DNA of 64,000 bases. Origin: Flagellimonas amoyensis. Lineage in GTDB: Bacteria; Bacteroidota; Bacteroidia; Flavobacteriales; Flavobacteriaceae. This document shows, piece after piece, positions 61,118 through 64,000 of this stretch. The DNA lies in contig NZ_QBUK01000001.1 of the NCBI RefSeq assembly GCF_003058265.1, forward strand, positions 372,001 to 436,000, in the 5' to 3' direction. The notes beneath the pieces were generated by a model that was not told where the DNA came from, did no database searches, and saw nothing but the letters and a program-made list of their open reading frames with translations. Position 1 is the stretch's first letter. Every line of letters starts with the position of its first letter. The translations under genes were made by a program, and so were the position numbers.

Positions 61118-61184
61118 CAAACATAGTATCAATAATCCAGATGATCGGCTCCCAATTGACGGATGCGGGGTTTGGGTTGACGGA
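61118..61184 (-). promoter_or_regulatory. promoter and 21-nt phased operator of the secreted hypothetical gene
   Basis: Half-sites TTGACGGATG at 61156 and TTGACGGATG at 61177 are identical over ten bases and 21 apart. On the minus strand TATGTTTG, an exact TAnnTTTG, lies at 61118-61125, 30 bases away. This is the cleanest of the three sites. Confidence 0.6.
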
Positions 61185-61249
61185 TGGAGGAATTATGCAG
61201 ATTTATTAGGGTTTTGAACAGCTGATTTAGTGTTGATTCACAATAAAAA

Positions 61250-61285
61250 AGCGAGGAGTTTGTCCAAAAAGACAAACTCCTCGCT
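61250..61285 (-). terminator. strong terminator after the SusD gene
   Basis: AGCGAGGAGTTTGTC pairs perfectly over 15 bases with GACAAACTCCTCGCT, and TTTTTTATTG follows on the minus strand, 20 bases after the SusD stop. Confidence 0.88.
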
Positions 61286-61304
61286 TCAAGCTATTTTTCA
61301 AAAA

Positions 61305-62786
61305 CTAGTTTTGTGTGGAAATAAACGGATTGTTTTGTATTTCCGAGATAGGAATTTCAAAAGTCAACCTTTCATCATCATAACTAATTGGTACCCCAAC
61401 ATTGGAAAGGTGGTTGGCACCTCGTACCACTGTGCCTTGGTTTCTTTTAAGGGAAAGATAACTCTTGCCCTCCCCCCATAACTCTATCCTGGTCTGTAGA
61501 TATATCTCGTCCAAAAGAGCCTGTCCAGAAAGTCCATCCACATAAGCGGTGCTTGGTAACCTTTCATTTAGCAAAGCTTTGAGCATGGTTTGTGCGGCGC
61601 TTGTATTGCCAGCTTTGGCCGCTGCCTCTGCATGGAGCAAGTACATTTCGGCTACTCTCATGTATATATAGTCTGTTGTAATATTTGCTTGTCCGCCTAT
61701 AACACGATTTGGATCATAGAACTTATTGAGTGGCATTAAATCCTCATAGGCTCCAACAGGTTCTGAAAATTGGGCCTTTAGTGCATCGTTCGCTGGAATA
61801 GCATTGTATAAGTCAATGTCAATTGCCTTGGCATCACCTGCCCACGCATAACTATAGGTAAACAGGTCCATCTGACCCCACCAAGAAACCAGATCTAATC
61901 CACTATCAACCGTCAAGTCAACGCCCCACATCCATCCAGGTGTATTGAGATTGTTGAAACCTCCCGTGATTTCTTCGGCACTCATCAAGGTGTAGCCATA
62001 ATTGTTGATGACCTCTTCGGTAAGATTCATTACTTCTTGATGACTATCACCCTTTGAAGCAAGGACATAGGCCAAAATACCTTGGGCGACAGATTTGTCG
62101 ACCTGGCTCTTTGATCCCCTGGCAAAACCATCCAATAAAGAGATGGCGTCATCTAGGTCTTTCTCCATCAATGCGTAGATTTCCGAAGTGGTCACCTTTG
62201 GACCATTAAGGTCTGCTGGATCATCATAAAGAGGTAATATTTCGGCAGAAGGATCATAGGAATTGGCAAAATATTGGGTAAGATAGAAATAAGAATGTGC
62301 ACGGATGGCCTTGGCCTGCCCCATTAGGTATTTGTTCTCTTCCAGTTCAGGGACAAAATCATTTCCCCCCAGCGCATCAATGACCAAATTTGCTGACCGA
62401 ACGATGCGATAATAGTATCTCCAAACAATGTAGTTTCTGGTTCTTGTATAATCGGTTGTGGCTTGAAATTCGGTAATATCTGCCCTGTACCAACCGTAAG
62501 TGCTTACAGATAGGGCCATATCACCTGAAAGGAAATCAGAATAGATGTCATATCCCTTATGTCCAAAATCATCATGACCTGTGGTACCGCCGCTACCTAC
62601 TTCGAACATTGTTGAATATATGCCAGAGATGGTTCCTTCAATTACGGCTGGGTTCACAGAGGCCGCTTCACCAACTTGTTCCTGCGTCAGGAATTCGGAT
62701 GGGGTTTCTTCCAAATAATCTTTGCCACATCCCACTAAAAGCATTAGAGGGATCGCAATTGCTAGTTTTACATGTATACTTTTCAT
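61305..62786 (-). CDS. RagB/SusD-family outer-membrane lipoprotein
   Basis: 493 residues. Lipoprotein signal ending LLVGC, then KDYLEETPSEFLT, the usual SusD start. TPR-like region with AKAIRAHSYFYLTQYF near 155, and the C-terminal block with RVAEMYLLHAEAAAKAGN near 395 and RIELWGEGKSYLSLKR near 440. It binds a glycan or other polymer at the surface for the SusC channel, whose gene ends nine bases upstream. Confidence 0.94.
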   Translation of the reverse strand: MKSIHVKLAIAIPLMLLVGCGKDYLEETPSEFLTQEQVGEAASVNPAVIEGTISGIYSTMFEVGSGGTTGHDDFGHKGYDIYSDFLSGDMALSVSTYGWYRADITEFQATTDYTRTRNYIVWRYYYRIVRSANLVIDALGGNDFVPELEENKYLMGQAKAIRAHSYFYLTQYFANSYDPSAEILPLYDDPADLNGPKVTTSEIYALMEKDLDDAISLLDGFARGSKSQVDKSVAQGILAYVLASKGDSHQEVMNLTEEVINNYGYTLMSAEEITGGFNNLNTPGWMWGVDLTVDSGLDLVSWWGQMDLFTYSYAWAGDAKAIDIDLYNAIPANDALKAQFSEPVGAYEDLMPLNKFYDPNRVIGGQANITTDYIYMRVAEMYLLHAEAAAKAGNTSAAQTMLKALLNERLPSTAYVDGLSGQALLDEIYLQTRIELWGEGKSYLSLKRNQGTVVRGANHLSNVGVPISYDDERLTFEIPISEIQNNPFISTQN

Positions 62787-62795
62787 AACTTTTTT

Positions 62796-64000
62796 CTAAA
62801 ATTTAACTCTTACACCCATGGTCACTGTTGTCAAAGGAGCATAAATCTGCCTTCCGGAACTACCATTCTCACGGATTGACGGATTGTAACCTGTCCTAGC
62901 TGTCTTGATGGCCAAATTGTCCCCAGACAACCATATGTTCACATTTTTTAAACCCATTCCGGAAATTTGCTTTTGAGGCAAAGTATATCCAATCTTGGCA
63001 TTATTGAAGGTCAAGTAATCAGTGCTGATTAACCATCTGGTCGAAGCTACCCTTTGATCTTGGCCAGTGGCATCATCAAGTCTTGGGACATCCGTAACAT
63101 CGCCAGGGTTCTGCCATCTTTGGGAAATATCCTTGTGAAAGTTGGTCGAAGCGGCACCGAAGTTGTCACTCATCAACTCAGAATATTGGTTGTCCATGGC
63201 CCATCCTCCCAAGCTATAGGTGAATTGGGCAGATACGTCAAAATTTTTGATCTGGGCAGCCAATCTAAACGCACCCATCAGATCGGGAATGCCGGATTTT
63301 CCGATATATTTTTGGGTCGCATTGGCATATGTTTCCGTAGTCTGTTTGGCCACGGTGGCATCAGGATTCTCATCAAGATAGGCTACCATATCGGTTATCC
63401 CCTCTTCACCATCATCCAAAGTGCCATTGCCATTGGTGTCATTGAAGTACTGGTAATACATCCCAACACCGTTATCTGGGTTTACCCCGGCCCATTCCCT
63501 TATATAAAAGTCATAGATGGAACTTCCTTTGGAATATCCATAAGGGGCAGAAGAGGTATCTAAAATTCTTGGTTCACCAGTAGAAGGTTCTATGGGCATG
63601 GTCAAAATCTCATTATTGATGTGGGTACCATTGAACGACAAGTCCAGTTTAAAGTTTTCTTTGTTGAAAATATGCCCAGTCAGGTCAAACTCGATTCCTT
63701 GGTTGAGCAATTCTCCATCATTTACGGTAATGATGGCAATGCCCTGCGAAGGACCAACCCGTCTTGAGAAAATCAGATTGTCCGTTTTCTTGCTGTACAG
63801 ATCAACCAAAGCATCCAAATACTTCCCAAGGCCGAACTCAACACCGGTCTGGAACATTTTTGAGGTTTCCCAAGTAAGATCTGGGTTTCCATTGTCCCTA
63901 ATGGAAAGGGAAATCTGATCATTTAGGTTGTTTATGTTGTAAGAGTCGTAGGCTACATAGTAATCATCGTCAACAGCTTGATCACCGGTCAGACCATAAG
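62796..64000 (-). CDS. SusC/RagA TonB-dependent receptor, C-terminal part
   Basis: The frame is open to the right edge, so about 400 C-terminal residues of roughly 1000 are visible. NPDLTWETSKMFQTGVEFGL near the visible start is a hallmark of SusC barrels, followed by YSKKTDNLIF, and the gene ends with a standard barrel strand (TTVTMGVRVKF). It imports the ligand of the adjacent SusD with TonB energy. The substrate cannot be told without the rest of the locus. Confidence 0.94.
   Translation of the reverse strand, partial: YGLTGDQAVDDDYYVAYDSYNINNLNDQISLSIRDNGNPDLTWETSKMFQTGVEFGLGKYLDALVDLYSKKTDNLIFSRRVGPSQGIAIITVNDGELLNQGIEFDLTGHIFNKENFKLDLSFNGTHINNEILTMPIEPSTGEPRILDTSSAPYGYSKGSSIYDFYIREWAGVNPDNGVGMYYQYFNDTNGNGTLDDGEEGITDMVAYLDENPDATVAKQTTETYANATQKYIGKSGIPDLMGAFRLAAQIKNFDVSAQFTYSLGGWAMDNQYSELMSDNFGAASTNFHKDISQRWQNPGDVTDVPRLDDATGQDQRVASTRWLISTDYLTFNNAKIGYTLPQKQISGMGLKNVNIWLSGDNLAIKTARTGYNPSIRENGSSGRQIYAPLTTVTMGVRVKF

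Overview
The window looks like a chromosomal segment of a marine-type Flavobacteriaceae (Bacteroidota), closest in feel to Muricauda/Allomuricauda. This is inferred from family content, not from a database search. The reasons are SusC/SusD-type outer-membrane genes, many lipoproteins, an arginine operon using an ArgF'-type N-acylornithine carbamoyltransferase, mevalonate-pathway genes, a DUF5916 barrel protein, and promoter-like boxes of the Bacteroidota form TAnnTTTG with little Shine-Dalgarno signal. Most of the window is ordinary core genome. Three patches (about 35.8-37.9 kb, 49.0-51.0 kb and 51.0-52.4 kb) are visibly more AT-rich and look acquired.

Layout. 0-3.4 kb: end of a maltose/starch locus (GH65 phosphorylase cut by the left edge, then a GH13 lipoprotein), closed by a 149-bp palindromic element. 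3.5-9 kb: small membrane protein, glycerophosphodiesterase, HI0933-type flavoprotein, glpK-glpF, TspO. 9-13.5 kb: isoprenoid genes (diphosphomevalonate decarboxylase, mevalonate-kinase-like, UbiA prenyltransferase), then a pseudouridine synthase and a small membrane protein with a degenerate cytochrome-oxidase-like motif. 13.6-19.6 kb: DUF5916 protein, M1 aminopeptidase, zinc-ribbon methyltransferase, a decayed copy of the start of the M1 gene, and an M43 metalloprotease lipoprotein.

19.8-29.1 kb: a complete minus-strand arginine operon in transcription order: GNAT, argG, argC, proC, argD, argF', argB, M20 deacylase, argH. In front of it lies an unannotated 26-codon ORF ending Arg-Arg-Arg-Pro-stop, a candidate attenuator leader peptide. 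argD carries an in-frame copy of a genomic palindromic repeat. 29.1-32.6 kb: three-gene glycosyltransferase operon. 32.7-35.8 kb: NosR/NapH-like membrane ferredoxin and FAD oxidoreductase. 36.0-37.8 kb: lone OLD-family ATPase/TOPRIM nuclease, a likely defence gene. 37.9-41.0 kb: GH113-like lipoprotein and two tandem amidase paralogues, the first without its zinc ligands. 41.0-43.4 kb: translationally coupled arsenosugar-type operon (glycosyltransferase, nucleoside phosphorylase, ArsM) with no radical-SAM ArsS in the window. 43.6-48.5 kb: small proteins, cardiolipin synthase, an SRAP protein lacking the catalytic Cys, an AraC regulator.

49-52.5 kb: small XRE regulator, abi-like membrane protein, lipoprotein, and a Fic protein bounded by tRNA-Phe and a second copy of that tRNA's 3' end plus terminator. 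52.6-60.4 kb: envelope operon (coaX, outer-membrane protein, TPR protein, lptC, small membrane protein, CNNM/CBS protein, PpiD/SurA-like isomerase). 60.5-64 kb: secreted hypothetical protein and a SusD/SusC pair cut by the right edge.

The most unusual signals are the arginine leader peptide and a set of direct repeats (TTGAYGGATG-like half-sites spaced exactly 21 nt) upstream of three unlinked minus-strand genes. In each case the repeats sit about 30 bp upstream of a -7-like box, which resembles a LytTR-type activator regulon.
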